This document shows positions 9,132 to 20,600 of a DNA stretch of 64,000 nucleotides, one piece after another. Made by a program: the position numbers and the translations under genes. The notes beneath the pieces were generated by a model. That model was given only the letters and a program-made list of their open reading frames with translations. It ran no database searches and was not told the origin of the DNA. The DNA is taken from the NCBI RefSeq assembly GCF_003151075.1, contig NZ_CP029482.1, forward strand, positions 1,178,001 through 1,242,000, given 5' to 3'. The stretch's first letter is position 1, and every line of letters starts with the position of its first letter. Source of the DNA: Pseudomonas sp. 31-12 (GTDB taxonomy: Bacteria; Pseudomonadota; Gammaproteobacteria; Pseudomonadales; Pseudomonadaceae).

Positions 9132-10577
9132 TCAGCCTTCGAGCTTGCTTTTCAGCAGTTCGTTGACCTGTTGCGGGTTGGCCTTGCCTTTGGAGGCTTT
9201 CATGGCCTGGCCGACGAAGAAGCCGAACATCTTGCCGCGTTTGGCTTCGTCTGCCGCGCGGTATTGCTCGACCTGCTCGGCATTGGCCGCGAGCATTTCG
9301 TCCAGCACCGCCGAGATCGCGCCGCTGTCGGTCACTTGCTTGAGGCCGCGCTTGTCGATGATCTCGTCCGCGCTGCCTTCGCCGTTGGCCATCGCTTCAA
9401 ACACCACCTTGGCAATTTTGCCGGAGATGGTGTTGTCCTTGATGCGCAGCAGCATGCCGCCCAGTTGCTCGGCCGAGACCGGCGACTGGTCGATTTCCAC
9501 GCCTTGCTTGTTCAGCAGGCTGCCCAGTTCCACCATCACCCAGTTGGCCGCCAGCTTCGCGTCACCGCTGATGCTTACGACTTTTTCGAAGTAATCGGCT
9601 TGCTCGCGGCTGGTGGCCAGGACGCTGGCGTCATACACCGACAGGCCGAATTGTTCCTGGAAACGCTCGCGTTTCTGCGGTGGCAATTCCGGCAGCGTGG
9701 CGCGCACCTCGTCCAGGAACGAGTTCTCGATGACCACCGGCAGCAGGTCCGGATCAGGGAAGTAACGGTAGTCGTTGGCTTCCTCTTTGCTGCGCATCGG
9801 ACGGGTTTCGTCCTTGTTCGGATCGTACAGGCGAGTCTGCTGGATCACTTTGCCGCCGTCTTCGATCAGCTCGATCTGACGACGCACTTCGCTGTTGATC
9901 GCCTTCTCGATGAAGCGGAACGAGTTGACGTTCTTGATCTCGCAGCGCGTACCGAACTCAACCTGGCCTTTCGGGCGGATCGACACGTTGCAGTCGCAAC
10001 GCAGCGAACCTTCGGCCATGTTGCCGTCGCAGATGCCCAGGTAACGCACCAGCGCGTGGATGGTCTTGACGTAGGCCACGGCTTCCTTGGCGCTGCGCAT
10101 GTCCGGCTCGGAAACGATTTCCAGCAGCGGCGTGCCGGCACGGTTTAAGTCGATGCCGGTGGCACCGTTGAACTCTTCGTGCAGGCTTTTGCCGGCGTCT
10201 TCTTCCAGGTGCGCACGGGTGACGCCGACACGTTTGATCGTGCCGTCTTCCATGGCGATGTCCAGGTGGCCCTTGCCGACGATCGGCAATTCCATCTGGC
10301 TGATCTGGTAGCCCTTCGGCAGGTCCGGGTAGAAATAGTTTTTACGGGCGAACACGTTGTGCTGGCCGATTTCGGCATCGATGGCCAGGCCGAACATCAC
10401 CGCCATGCGCACCGCTTCCTGGTTCAGCACCGGCAGTACGCCGGGCATGCCGAGGTCAACCAGGCTGGCCTGGGTGTTCGGCTCGGAACCGAAAGTGGTG
10501 GAACTACCGGAAAAGATTTTCGACCGGGTGGTGAGCTGGGTATGAATCTCCAGCCCGATCACGACTTCCCATTGCAT
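9132..10577 (-). CDS. gatB: Asp/Glu-tRNA(Asn/Gln) amidotransferase subunit B
   Basis: 481 aa, the usual length. It activates the misacylated side chain of Asp-tRNA(Asn) (or Glu-tRNA(Gln)) and binds the tRNA. The [13 protein letters not shown] start, the cradle domain with [15 protein letters not shown], and the C-terminal helical/YqeY-like tail (about 330-481) are all present. It is the last gene of gatC-gatA-gatB, starting 10 bp after gatA. Pseudomonads are generally held to make Asn-tRNA(Asn) by this route, so the operon should be essential. Confidence 0.97.
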   Translation of the reverse strand: MQWEVVIGLEIHTQLTTRSKIFSGSSTTFGSEPNTQASLVDLGMPGVLPVLNQEAVRMAVMFGLAIDAEIGQHNVFARKNYFYPDLPKGYQISQMELPIVGKGHLDIAMEDGTIKRVGVTRAHLEEDAGKSLHEEFNGATGIDLNRAGTPLLEIVSEPDMRSAKEAVAYVKTIHALVRYLGICDGNMAEGSLRCDCNVSIRPKGQVEFGTRCEIKNVNSFRFIEKAINSEVRRQIELIEDGGKVIQQTRLYDPNKDETRPMRSKEEANDYRYFPDPDLLPVVIENSFLDEVRATLPELPPQKRERFQEQFGLSVYDASVLATSREQADYFEKVVSISGDAKLAANWVMVELGSLLNKQGVEIDQSPVSAEQLGGMLLRIKDNTISGKIAKVVFEAMANGEGSADEIIDKRGLKQVTDSGAISAVLDEMLAANAEQVEQYRAADEAKRGKMFGFFVGQAMKASKGKANPQQVNELLKSKLEG

Positions 10578-10587
10578 GTGTTTCTCC

Positions 10588-12039
10588 TCAGAAGCCGGTT
10601 GGGGTGCGGGTGTGCCAGTCAGTGTTCAGCTGATACTGATGGGCAACGTTCAACAGGCGACCTTCCTGGAAATACGGGGCGAGCAGTTGCACGCCGACCG
10701 GCAGGCCATCGACAAAACCGGCGGGCATGGACAAGCCCGGCAAGCCCGCGAGGTTGGCGGTGATGGTGTAGACGTCTTCCAGGTACGCAGCGACCGGGTC
10801 GCTGTTCTTGGCGCCGAGTTTCCAGGCCGGGTTCGGCGTGGTTGGGCCGAGGATGATGTCGACTTCATTAAAAGCTGCCATGAAGTCGTTCTTGATCAAG
10901 CGACGGATCTTCTGCGCCTTCAGGTAATAGGCGTCGTAGTAACCGGCCGACAGCGCATAGGCGCCGACCATGATCCGGCGTTGCACTTCCGGGCCGAAAC
11001 CTTCGCCGCGGGAACGCTTGTACAGGTCTTCCAGGTTTTTCGGGTCTTCGCAGCGGTGGCCGAAACGCACGCCGTCGAAACGCGACAGGTTGGAAGAGGC
11101 TTCTGCCGGGGCGATCACGTAGTACGCCGGGATCGCGTGCTGCATGTTTGGCAGGCTGATTTCCTTGATCACGGCGCCGAGTTTTTCCAGCTCCTTGACG
11201 CTGTCGTGGATCAGCTCGGCGATGCGCGGGTCGAGACCGGCGCTGAAATATTCCTTTGGCACGCCGATGCGCAGGCCTTGCAGCGAACCGTTGAGGCTGG
11301 CGCTGTAATCAGGCACTGGCTCGTCGATGCTGGTGGAGTCTTGCGGGTCGAAACCGGCCATGCCTTGCAGCAGGATTGCGCAGTCTTCGGCAGTGCGGGC
11401 CAGAGGGCCGCCCTGATCGAGGCTGGACGCGTAGGCGATCATGCCCCAGCGCGAAACACGACCGTACGTCGGTTTCAGGCCGGTGAGGTTGGTCAGTGCA
11501 GCGGGCTGACGGATCGAGCCGCCGGTGTCGGTGCCGGTGGCCGCTGGCAACAGACGAGCGGCAACGGCTGCGGCCGAACCGCCGGACGAACCACCCGGAA
11601 CGTGTTCCAGGTTCCACGGGTTTTTCACCGGGCCGTAGTAGCTCGACTCGTTGGCCGAACCCATGGCGAACTCGTCCATGTTGGTTTTGCCCAGGGTCAC
11701 GGCGCCGGCAGCGGCCAGCTTGGCGACCACGGTGGCGTCGTACGGTGCTTTAAAGTTGTCGAGCATCTTCGAACCGCAGCTGGTGCGGATGCCTTGGGTG
11801 CAGAACAGGTCTTTGTGGGCGATCGGCGCGCCGAGCAGGGCGCCGCTCTCACCATTGGCCCGGCGTGCGTCGGCGGCTTTCGCCTGCTGGAGCGCCAGGT
11901 CTTCGGTGAGGCTGATGAAGCTGTTGAGCTGAGGATCGAGCTGGGCGATACGCGCCAGCAGGGTTTTGGTCAGCTCTTCGGAAGAAAACTTTTTATCGGC
12001 GAGTCCGCGGGCGATCTCGGCCAGAGTCAATTGATGCAT
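10588..12039 (-). CDS. gatA: Asp/Glu-tRNA(Asn/Gln) amidotransferase subunit A
   Basis: 483 aa amidase-signature enzyme. It releases ammonia from Gln or Asn and channels it to GatB. The Ser-cisSer-Lys triad region is visible: Lys76 in APIAHKDLF, then [13 protein letters not shown] and [12 protein letters not shown]. The ATG follows AAGGGAAAGAG. It lies 16 bp downstream of gatC. Confidence 0.97.
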   Translation of the reverse strand: MHQLTLAEIARGLADKKFSSEELTKTLLARIAQLDPQLNSFISLTEDLALQQAKAADARRANGESGALLGAPIAHKDLFCTQGIRTSCGSKMLDNFKAPYDATVVAKLAAAGAVTLGKTNMDEFAMGSANESSYYGPVKNPWNLEHVPGGSSGGSAAAVAARLLPAATGTDTGGSIRQPAALTNLTGLKPTYGRVSRWGMIAYASSLDQGGPLARTAEDCAILLQGMAGFDPQDSTSIDEPVPDYSASLNGSLQGLRIGVPKEYFSAGLDPRIAELIHDSVKELEKLGAVIKEISLPNMQHAIPAYYVIAPAEASSNLSRFDGVRFGHRCEDPKNLEDLYKRSRGEGFGPEVQRRIMVGAYALSAGYYDAYYLKAQKIRRLIKNDFMAAFNEVDIILGPTTPNPAWKLGAKNSDPVAAYLEDVYTITANLAGLPGLSMPAGFVDGLPVGVQLLAPYFQEGRLLNVAHQYQLNTDWHTRTPTGF

Positions 12040-12055
12040 TGCAGGCTCTTTCCCT

Positions 12056-12343
12056 TTAGTCGATGACTTTCGGAACCAGGTACAGGCCGTTTTCGACCGC
12101 TGGTGCGATGGACTGGTAGGCCTCGCGATGATTGGTCTCGGTCACGACGTCTGCACGCAGGCGCTGGCTGGCTTCCAGTGGGTGGGCGAGCGGCTCGATA
12201 CCGTCGGTATTGACCGCCTGCATTTCGTCGACCAGCCCGAGAATGCTGTTCAGGGCTGAAGTAATGTGTGGAAGATCGGCATCATTGAGGCCAAGGCAGG
12301 CCAGATGAGCGATTTTTTCCACGTCGGAGCGTTCAAGCGCCAT
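12056..12343 (-). CDS. gatC: Asp/Glu-tRNA(Asn/Gln) amidotransferase subunit C
   Basis: 95 aa, a small helical subunit that wraps around and stabilises GatA. The N-terminal [12 protein letters not shown] and the C-terminal LRADVV region are typical. It is the first gene of the operon. The 210-bp region upstream is shared with the divergent mreB and must hold both promoters; I see no strong -35/-10 pair for gatC. Confidence 0.95.
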   Translation of the reverse strand: MALERSDVEKIAHLACLGLNDADLPHITSALNSILGLVDEMQAVNTDGIEPLAHPLEASQRLRADVVTETNHREAYQSIAPAVENGLYLVPKVID

Positions 12344-12541
12344 GGGAATCTCCAGTGGAAAACAGAACGGACGGCGTCCGTGTGTTAGATTGTCGGAACA
12401 CTACCGCATTTCTACGGTCATAAGGCCGCGATTGTGGGGGTTGGTGCACAGAAAAGCGGCCAATTTAACATATTGGCGCCTTGCCCAAAATCCCTGTCGT
12501 TGTTAGAGTTTGCCGCACTTTTTTACCCACGCGTTGCCTAG

Positions 12542-13591
<1,050 letters not shown>

Positions 13592-13623
13592 TCTCGCCCG
13601 ATGCATCTATGCTGTTGAGCGCG

Positions 13624-13649
13624 CAGGCGGCCCTTTGCAGTGCCGCCTG
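13624..13649 (+). other. hairpin between mreB and mreC (processing or attenuation site)
   Basis: CAGGCGG (13624-13630) pairs with CCGCCTG (13643-13649) across a 12-nt loop. Only a mixed TTGGCGTTTATCTT stretch follows, so it is a weak terminator at best. It may protect the mreB 3' end or reduce mreC/D expression. Confidence 0.4.
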
Positions 13650-13694
13650 TTGGCGTTTATCTTCTGTCAGTCTGCATCCAGGCCGGTCTGCCGT

Positions 13695-13736
13695 ATGAAT
13701 AAACAAAACATTTGCCTGGGAGGAGCGGCTTATTAA
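13695..13736 (+). CDS. 13-codon leader ORF overlapping the mreC start
   Basis: ATG at 13695 encodes MNKQNICLGGAAY and ends at TAA (13734-13736). That stop overlaps the predicted ATT start of mreC (13732-13734) within TATTAA. The mreC Shine-Dalgarno GGGAGGAG lies inside this ORF. Its own ribosome-binding site is poor. If translated, it could couple or pace mreC initiation. This is speculative. Confidence 0.25.
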   Translation: MNKQNICLGGAAY

Positions 13737-14880
13737 ACCGCTTTTCACCAAAGGGCCTTCACTGGGCGTGCGCTTGTTGGTGCTGGTCGTGCTATCGGTC
13801 GCACTGATGGTGGTCGATGCCCGCTTCACACTGCTCAAGCCAGTGCGTAGCCAGATGTCGCTGGTGCTGATGCAGTCTTACTGGATCACCGACCTGCCGC
13901 AGCGGTTATGGCAGGGTGTGGCCAGTCAATTCGGCAGTCGTACCGAGCTTGTCGCCGAAAACGAAAAACTCAAGACCGAAAACCTGCTGTTGCAGGGCCG
14001 CATGCAAAAGCTTGCCGCCCTCACCGAGCAGAACGTTCGGCTGCGCGAGCTGCTCAATTCCTCTGCGCTGGTCAACGAAAAGGTCGAAGTGGCCGAGTTG
14101 ATCGGCATGGACCCCAACCCCTTCACCCATCGCATCATCATCAATAAAGGTGAGCGCGACGGTGTGGTCCTCGGTCAGCCGGTGCTCGATGCCCGCGGCC
14201 TGATGGGCCAGGTGGTCGAATTGATGCCGTACACCTCCCGCGTGCTGTTGCTGACCGACACCACCCACAGCATTCCGGTGCAGGTGAACCGTAACGGGTT
14301 GCGCGCGATTGCCAGCGGCACCGGCAACCCGGAACGCCTGGAACTGCGTCATGTCGCCGACACAGCTGACATTAAAGAAGGTGATCTGCTGGTCAGTTCC
14401 GGCCTCGGTCAGCGCTTCCCGGCCGGTTACCCGGTGGCGACAGTCAAGGAAGTGATCCACGATTCCGGCCAGCCGTTTGCCATCGTTCGTGCCGTGCCGA
14501 CCGCCGCGTTGAACCGCAGCCGTTACTTGCTGCTGGTGTTCACCGACGGTCGTACCGCCGAAGAGCGCGCCAACGATGCTGCCCAGGCGCAGGAAGCGCT
14601 GGACCAGCACGGTGGTGGGCCGATCATTCCGGCGACCGTACCAAAACCAGTGCCTGCTAACGTGGTGGTACCCGCCGCAGCCGCTGCGCCTGTTGCCGCT
14701 CCGGCGACACCGGCACCGGCACCGGCGGCAACCCCGGTCAAACCTGCGCATCCCGCAGCTGCCAAGCCGCCCGCATCGCAACCTGCCGCAACCAAACCGC
14801 CAGCCACTCAACCGGCTGCGGTGAAGCCTGCCGCCAAACCGCCTGTCTCTGCGCCGGCTTCCACTGGGGGACGAGAATAA
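13732..14880 (+). CDS. mreC: rod-shape determining protein MreC, probable ATT start
   Basis: Bitopic inner-membrane scaffold of the elongasome. After a short basic N-terminus comes one membrane helix (LGVRLLVLVVLSVALMVV), a coiled coil (about 65-105), the beta-barrel MreC core, and a low-complexity Pro/Ala/Lys tail of about 90 residues. The first conventional start in frame is GTG at 13768, with no Shine-Dalgarno. ATT at 13732 is six bases after a strong GGGAGGAG and adds the basic residues KPLFTKGPS before the helix, so I prefer it (382 versus 370 aa). The stop overlaps the mreD ATG by one base. Confidence 0.9.
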   Translation: MKPLFTKGPSLGVRLLVLVVLSVALMVVDARFTLLKPVRSQMSLVLMQSYWITDLPQRLWQGVASQFGSRTELVAENEKLKTENLLLQGRMQKLAALTEQNVRLRELLNSSALVNEKVEVAELIGMDPNPFTHRIIINKGERDGVVLGQPVLDARGLMGQVVELMPYTSRVLLLTDTTHSIPVQVNRNGLRAIASGTGNPERLELRHVADTADIKEGDLLVSSGLGQRFPAGYPVATVKEVIHDSGQPFAIVRAVPTAALNRSRYLLLVFTDGRTAEERANDAAQAQEALDQHGGGPIIPATVPKPVPANVVVPAAAAAPVAAPATPAPAPAATPVKPAHPAAAKPPASQPAATKPPATQPAAVKPAAKPPVSAPASTGGRE

Positions 14881-15371
14881 TGGTCGGTGCTACCGCATCC
14901 CGAAATGGCTGGATGATCTGGCTGACGTTTGCCATTGGCCTGCTGCTCAGCGTTTCGCCGCTGCCGCAATTCATGGAAATCCTCCGCCCGCTCTGGCTGG
15001 CCTTGCTGCTGGCGTTCTGGGCGCTGTATTTGCCGCAGAAAGTCGGCATGGTCACGGCCTGGTGCCTGGGTCTGGCCGAAGACGTACTGTACGGCACGTT
15101 GCTGGGTCAGAACGCGTTGATCCTGTGCCTGATCACCTTTCTGGTGCTGTCGTTGCAACAGCGCCTGCGCATGTTCCCGATGTGGCAACAGAGCCTGGTG
15201 ATCCTGGTGATCTTCGGCCTCGCGCAGCTTGTTCAACTATGGCTGAGTGCCCTGACCGGCAACCGTCAGCCAACCCTGGCACTGGTGCTGCCGGCCTTGG
15301 TCAGTGCATTGCTCTGGCCGTGGATCAGCTACGGTTTGCGCGGTTTGCGTCGACGCTACAAGATCAATTAA
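14880..15371 (+). CDS. mreD: rod-shape determining protein MreD
   Basis: 163 aa, almost wholly hydrophobic, with about five membrane helices. It joins MreC and the PBP2/RodA complex in side-wall synthesis. The ATG overlaps the mreC TAA (TAATG), so it is translationally coupled. Length and the LGLAEDVLYGTLLGQNA motif fit the family. Confidence 0.95.
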   Translation: MVGATASRNGWMIWLTFAIGLLLSVSPLPQFMEILRPLWLALLLAFWALYLPQKVGMVTAWCLGLAEDVLYGTLLGQNALILCLITFLVLSLQQRLRMFPMWQQSLVILVIFGLAQLVQLWLSALTGNRQPTLALVLPALVSALLWPWISYGLRGLRRRYKIN

Positions 15372-15414
15372 TTCGGTCAGGCATCTGCCAGTACCTCGAC
15401 AGGGAGATGTCTAG

Positions 15415-16011
15415 ATGAAAGTGCTTTACCTCGCCTCAGGCTCGCCGCGTCGGCGTGAACTGCTCACGCAGATCGGCGTGCCGTTCTCCGCCATCAGCGC
15501 GGACATCGATGAAACCCCTTTAAAAGATGAATCCCCGTCGGCCTATGTCGAGCGCCTGGCGCGCGGCAAAGCCGAGGCCGGGCGCGGCGCGGTCGTGTCC
15601 GACCAGGGTTTTTGCGTGCTGGGCGCTGACACCGCTGTCGTGCTCAACGGGAAAATTCTCGGCAAACCGGTGGACGAAGCTGACGCGTGCGCCATGCTTA
15701 TGATGTTGGCCGGTCAGGAACACGAAGTATTGACCGCCATCGCGGTGCTTGACGGTGAGTGTTGTGAGTCGCGGGTGGTGCGCAGTCTAGTGCGTTTTCG
15801 CAACATCGATCGCGATGAAGCGGCGGCCTACTGGGCCAGTGGCGAACCCCGGGACAAGGCTGGTGGCTATGGCATTCAAGGACTGGGCGCGGTGTTTGTC
15901 GCCCAGCTGATTGGAAGCTACTCGGCGGTGGTCGGACTGCCGCTGTGCGAAACCGCTGAGCTGCTCGGCCATTTCGGCATACCCTGTTGGCAAACCCTTA
16001 ACGCGCGCTGA
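15415..16011 (+). CDS. maf: Maf-family nucleoside triphosphate pyrophosphatase
   Basis: 198 aa. Hydrolyses non-canonical or regulatory NTPs to NMP and PPi. [12 protein letters not shown] (SxxR), the ERLARGKAE stretch and GADTAVVL are the Maf signature residues; [10 protein letters not shown] is near the C-terminus. Position after mreD and before rng matches E. coli yhdE, which acts on dTTP and UTP, so that substrate class is likely. It starts 43 bp after mreD. Confidence 0.94.
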   Translation: MKVLYLASGSPRRRELLTQIGVPFSAISADIDETPLKDESPSAYVERLARGKAEAGRGAVVSDQGFCVLGADTAVVLNGKILGKPVDEADACAMLMMLAGQEHEVLTAIAVLDGECCESRVVRSLVRFRNIDRDEAAAYWASGEPRDKAGGYGIQGLGAVFVAQLIGSYSAVVGLPLCETAELLGHFGIPCWQTLNAR

Positions 16012-16068
16012 GCGTCGTACTGACAAGATGCGGCCATTATCGTGAACATGCCTGAACGAGACCCTGCC

Positions 16069-17526
16069 ATGAGTGAAGAGATCCTGATCAACATCACGCC
16101 GATGGAATCGCGCGTGGCGGTGGTCGAAAACGGTGTCCTGCAAGAGGTCCACGTCGAGCGCACGCAAAAGCGCGGGATCGTCGGCAACATCTATAAAGGC
16201 AAGGTCGTACGGGTATTGCCGGGCATGCAGGCGGCCTTCGTCGATATCGGCCTGGACCGAGCCGCGTTCATTCACGCCTCGGAGATTTCCCTGCGCGAAG
16301 GCCCTGCGGTGGAGAGCATCAGCGCGCTGGTTCACGAAGGCCAGAGCCTGGTCGTCCAGGTCACCAAGGACCCGATCGGCTCCAAAGGCGCACGCCTGAC
16401 CACCCAGCTGTCGATCCCGTCGCGCTATCTGGTGTACATGCCGCGCACAGCCCACGTCGGCATTTCGCTGAAAATCGAAGACGAAGCCGAGCGCGAACGT
16501 CTCAAGCAGGTCGTCACCGATTGCGTGGCCAAAGAAGGCATAAAAGAGGCGGGCGGTTTTATCCTGCGTACAGCCGCCGAAGGGGCCGGCGCCGATGAAA
16601 TTCTCATGGATATCCGCTACCTGCGCCGTCTTTGGGACCAGATCAACGAACAGATCAAAACCATCGGTGCACCGAGCGTCATCTACGAAGACCTCGGCCT
16701 GGCGTTGCGCACCTTGCGCGACCTGGTGAGCCCGAAGATCGAGAAGATCCGCATCGATTCCCGGGAAACCTTCCAGAAAACCACGCAGTTCGTCGCCGAA
16801 CTGATGCCGGAAATTGCCGATCGTCTTGAGCATTACCCGGGCGAGCGGCCGATTTTTGACTTGTACGGCGTCGAAGACGAGATCCAGAAAGCCCTCGAGC
16901 GCAAAGTGCCGCTCAAGTCCGGCGGTTATCTGGTGGTCGATCCGGCGGAAGCCATGAGCACCATCGACGTCAATACTGGTGCATTCGTCGGCCATCGCAA
17001 CCTCGAAGAAACCATCTTCAAGACCAACCTCGAAGCCGCGACCGCCATCGCCCGCCAACTGCGCCTGCGCAACCTCGGCGGGATCATCATCATCGACTTC
17101 ATCGACATGGAAGACGAAGAGCACCAGCGCCAGGTGCTGCGTACCCTCGAGAAACAGCTGGAACGCGATCACGCCAAGACCAACATCATCGGCATCACCG
17201 AGTTGGGCCTGGTGCAGATGACCCGCAAGCGCACCCGCGAAAGTCTCGAACAGGTGCTGTGCGAACCGTGCAGCAGCTGTCAGGGTCGCGGCAAGCTGAA
17301 GACCCCGGAAACGGTCTGCTACGAAATTTTCCGCGAAATCCTCCGCGAGGCGCGAGCCTATCAAGCGGAAGGCTATCGTGTATTGGCGAATCAGAAAGTC
17401 GTCGACCGTTTGCTCGATGAGGAGTCGGGTAATGTCGCCGAACTGGAAGGATTTATCGGACGCACCATTCGGTTCCAGGTGGAAACCATGTATTCCCAGG
17501 AACAATACGACGTGGTGCTGCTCTGA
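16069..17526 (+). CDS. rng: ribonuclease G
   Basis: 485 aa endoribonuclease that matures the 16S rRNA 5' end and decays some mRNAs. An S1 domain (about 38-120) follows the N-terminus. The catalytic part carries STIDVNTG and IIIIDFIDM with the metal-binding aspartates, and CEPCSSCQGRGK supplies the zinc-link cysteines that join dimers. There is no C-terminal scaffold, so this is RNase G and not RNase E. In-frame starts at 16042 (GTG) and 16048 (ATG) exist; MSEEILIN at 16069 fits the family's normal N-terminus. Confidence 0.96.
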   Translation: MSEEILINITPMESRVAVVENGVLQEVHVERTQKRGIVGNIYKGKVVRVLPGMQAAFVDIGLDRAAFIHASEISLREGPAVESISALVHEGQSLVVQVTKDPIGSKGARLTTQLSIPSRYLVYMPRTAHVGISLKIEDEAERERLKQVVTDCVAKEGIKEAGGFILRTAAEGAGADEILMDIRYLRRLWDQINEQIKTIGAPSVIYEDLGLALRTLRDLVSPKIEKIRIDSRETFQKTTQFVAELMPEIADRLEHYPGERPIFDLYGVEDEIQKALERKVPLKSGGYLVVDPAEAMSTIDVNTGAFVGHRNLEETIFKTNLEAATAIARQLRLRNLGGIIIIDFIDMEDEEHQRQVLRTLEKQLERDHAKTNIIGITELGLVQMTRKRTRESLEQVLCEPCSSCQGRGKLKTPETVCYEIFREILREARAYQAEGYRVLANQKVVDRLLDEESGNVAELEGFIGRTIRFQVETMYSQEQYDVVLL

Positions 17527-17601
17527 ATCGCTGTGTTTCACCCTTACTAGAACGGCTGGCCTCAGCTTTTTGCAGTATTTTCGCTATGGGAGCCAACTGA
17601 C

Positions 17602-20600
17602 ATGGAACGTCTGACACGCATTTTGGCCGCACTGACCCGCTGGGGTCTTGGCCTGTGCGCGTTGGTTCTGGTGTTGATGGCGTTGTACGTCAGCCTCGGC
17701 CGGGAGCTGACGCCCCTGGTGGCCGAATACCGTGCCGACGTCGAAACCAAAGCCAGCGCCGCCTTGGGCATGCCGTTGCAAATCGGCAAGCTGGAAGGTA
17801 ACTGGAGCGGTTTCGCGCCGATTTTGCTGGCGCATGACGTGACGGTGGGCGAGGGCGCCAACGCCCTGCACCTGGATCAGGTGCGAGCCGTACCGGACCT
17901 TTGGGAAAGCCTGCTGGCTCGCGACGTTCGCATCGCCCATCTGGAACTCAATGGCCTGAAGATCAGCCTCAAGGAAGGCGCGGACGGTCACTGGGCACTG
18001 GAAGGGTTGCCGGTACAACAGGACCAGCCGCTGGATCCGGAGCAACTGCTCAATCGTATGCAAATGGTCCAGCAACTGTCGGTGATCGACAGCCAGGTGA
18101 CCTTGCAGCCTCTGGACCACCCGCCGCTGACCCTGACCTACGTCGGCCTGAATCTGAAAACCGGCGTCTCCCGCCAGCGCCTCGATGCCCGTCTGACCCT
18201 GCCCGACGGTCAGCCGGTGGCCATGAGTGTGCGCACCCGTCTGCGCGCCAGCCAGTGGAAGGACGGCGAGGCCGAGGCCTACCTGAGCCTGCCGCAGAGC
18301 GACTGGTCGAAATGGCTGCCCGAGCGCGTGACCCGGCAGTGGAATTTCTCCGAGCTCAAGGCCGGTGGCGAGCTCTGGGTGAACTGGGGCAAGGGTGCGC
18401 TGCAAAGCGGCGCCATTCGCCTGAACGCGCCGCAACTCAAGGGCGCCTACGCTGAGCGCAAGCCGATCCAGATCAACAATCTGGCGCTCAACGGTTATTT
18501 CCAGCGCAGCAGCGAAGGCATGCTGGTGACCCTGGATTCCCTGGCGATGAACTTTGGCGAGACCCGTTGGGAATCGCACCTGCAACTTCGACAGACCGCC
18601 GCCACCGACAAGTCGGAAGAACTCTGGCACCTGCAAGCCGACCGCCTCGACCTCACCCCGCTGACCCCATTGATAAACGCCCTGGGGCCGCTGCCCGAAG
18701 GCGTTGCCACGGCGGTCGAGCGACTCAAGGTGACCGGTGGGCTGCGCAACGTGCTGATCGATCTGCGCCCCAATGCCACCGATGACAGCAAGTTCAGCTT
18801 TGCCGCCAACCTCGATCAGGTTGGCTTCGACGCCTATCACGGCGCGCCAGCAGCACGAAATGTCAGCGGCAGCATCAGCGGTGACCTCGGCCAGGGGGAA
18901 CTGCGGATGGACAGCAAGGATTTTGTCCTGCACCTGGACCCGATTTTCGCCAAGCCATGGCAATACATTCAGGCCAACGCCCGGCTGACCTGGAAGCTCG
19001 ACAAAGAAAGTTTCACCCTGATCGCGCCGTACCTGAAGGTGCTGGGCGAAGAGGGCAAGATTGCCGGTGACTTCCTGATCCGCCTGCATTTCGACCACAC
19101 CCAGGAAGACTACATGGACCTGCGGGTTGGCCTGGTCGATGGCGACGGTCGCTACACCGCCAAGTACCTGCCGACCATGCTCAGCCCTGCGCTGGACGAA
19201 TGGCTGCGCACGGCGATTCTCAAAGGCGCGGTAGACCAGGGTTTCTTCCAGTATCAAGGTTCGCTGAACCATGGCGCCGCCGAGACGGCACGCAGCATCA
19301 GCCTGTTCTTCAAGGTGCACGATGCCGAACTGGCCTTCCAGCCGGGTTGGCCGCATGTCAGCAAGGTCAGCGGTGATGTGTTCGTTGAAGACAGCGGCGT
19401 GCGGATCCTGGCCAGCAAGGGTCAGTTGCTCGACACGCAGGTTCGCGACATTTACGTGAATATTCCCCATGCGCCGGAGGGCCAAAGTGTTCACCTGTTC
19501 CTCGACGGTGGGTTCTCCGGCGGGTTGGGCGATGGCCTGAAGATACTTCAGGAAGCGCCGATCGGCACCGCTGAAACCTTTGCCGGATGGGAAGGCGAGG
19601 GTGATCTGCAAGGCAAGCTGAAGCTGGACATTCCGCTGGTCAAAGGCGAGCAGCCGAAGATTCTCGTCGACTTCAAGACCGCCAAGGCGCGTTTGAAGCT
19701 GGCCGAGCCTTCCCTGGAACTGACGCAGCTCAAGGGTGATTTCCGCTTCGACAGCACCAAGGGCTTGAGCGGACAGAACATCACCGCGCGGGCCTTCGAC
19801 AAACCGGTCACTGCGCAGATTTTTGCCGATGGCAGCGCGGGTAATCTCAAGACCCGTGTCACCGCTTCCGGTCAGGTCGAGGTCAAGAAGCTCACTGACT
19901 GGCTGAGCGTCACCCAGCCATTGCCGGTGTCCGGTTTGATCCCGTATCAGCTGCAACTGAGCCTGGATGGCGCCGACAGCCAGTTAATGGTCAATTCCAG
20001 CCTCAAAGGTGTGGCGATCGATTTGCCGGCACCGTTTGGCATGACCGCCGATGCCGGCCGCGACACCACGTTCCGCATGACCCTGCAAGGGCAGGAACGG
20101 CGCTACTGGGTCAACTATGGGGAGCTGGCAGACTTCACGTTTGCGGCGCCGAGCGGCAATTTTGCCGACGGTCGTGGCGAATTGTTCCTGGGCGGTGGCA
20201 GTGCCGTGCTGCCCGGCGCCAAAGGGCTGCGAGTGCGCGGCGTGCTGTCGGAGCTGGATGTCGGCCCGTGGAAGGATCTGTTGGACAAGTACGCCGGCCA
20301 GGATCCGGGCGGCAATGCCAAGCAGTTGCTCAGCAGTGCGGAGTTCAAGGTTGGCAAGCTCAGCGGTATCGGCACGACGCTCGATCAGGCGTCGGTGCAG
20401 TTGAACCGCAAGGCCGCGGCGTGGGCCTTGCAACTCGACAGTCAGCAGGTCAAGGGCAGCGCGAGCATCCCTGATGCGAAAGGCGCGCCGATTGCGATCA
20501 ATCTGCAAACCGTGCGATTGCCGGCACCAGACCCGACAGTGCTGGCCGACGAAAACTCGCCGGATCCACTGGCCTCGGTGGACCCGACCAAGATTCCGGC

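Noticed and set aside
13768..13770. GTG at 13768 as the mreC start
   Set aside because: No Shine-Dalgarno upstream, and it removes the basic residues before the membrane helix; kept as an alternative only.
15787..17541. 584-codon minus-strand frame opposite maf and rng
   Set aside because: It spans two real genes on the other strand, lacks a start signal, and shows antisense composition.
17584..19956. 790-codon open frame antisense to yhdP on the minus strand
   Set aside because: It has no ribosome-binding site or family motif, and its composition (Gln/Arg/Val/Ala/Leu-rich) is that of the complement of a high-GC gene. The plus-strand protein is clearly YhdP.
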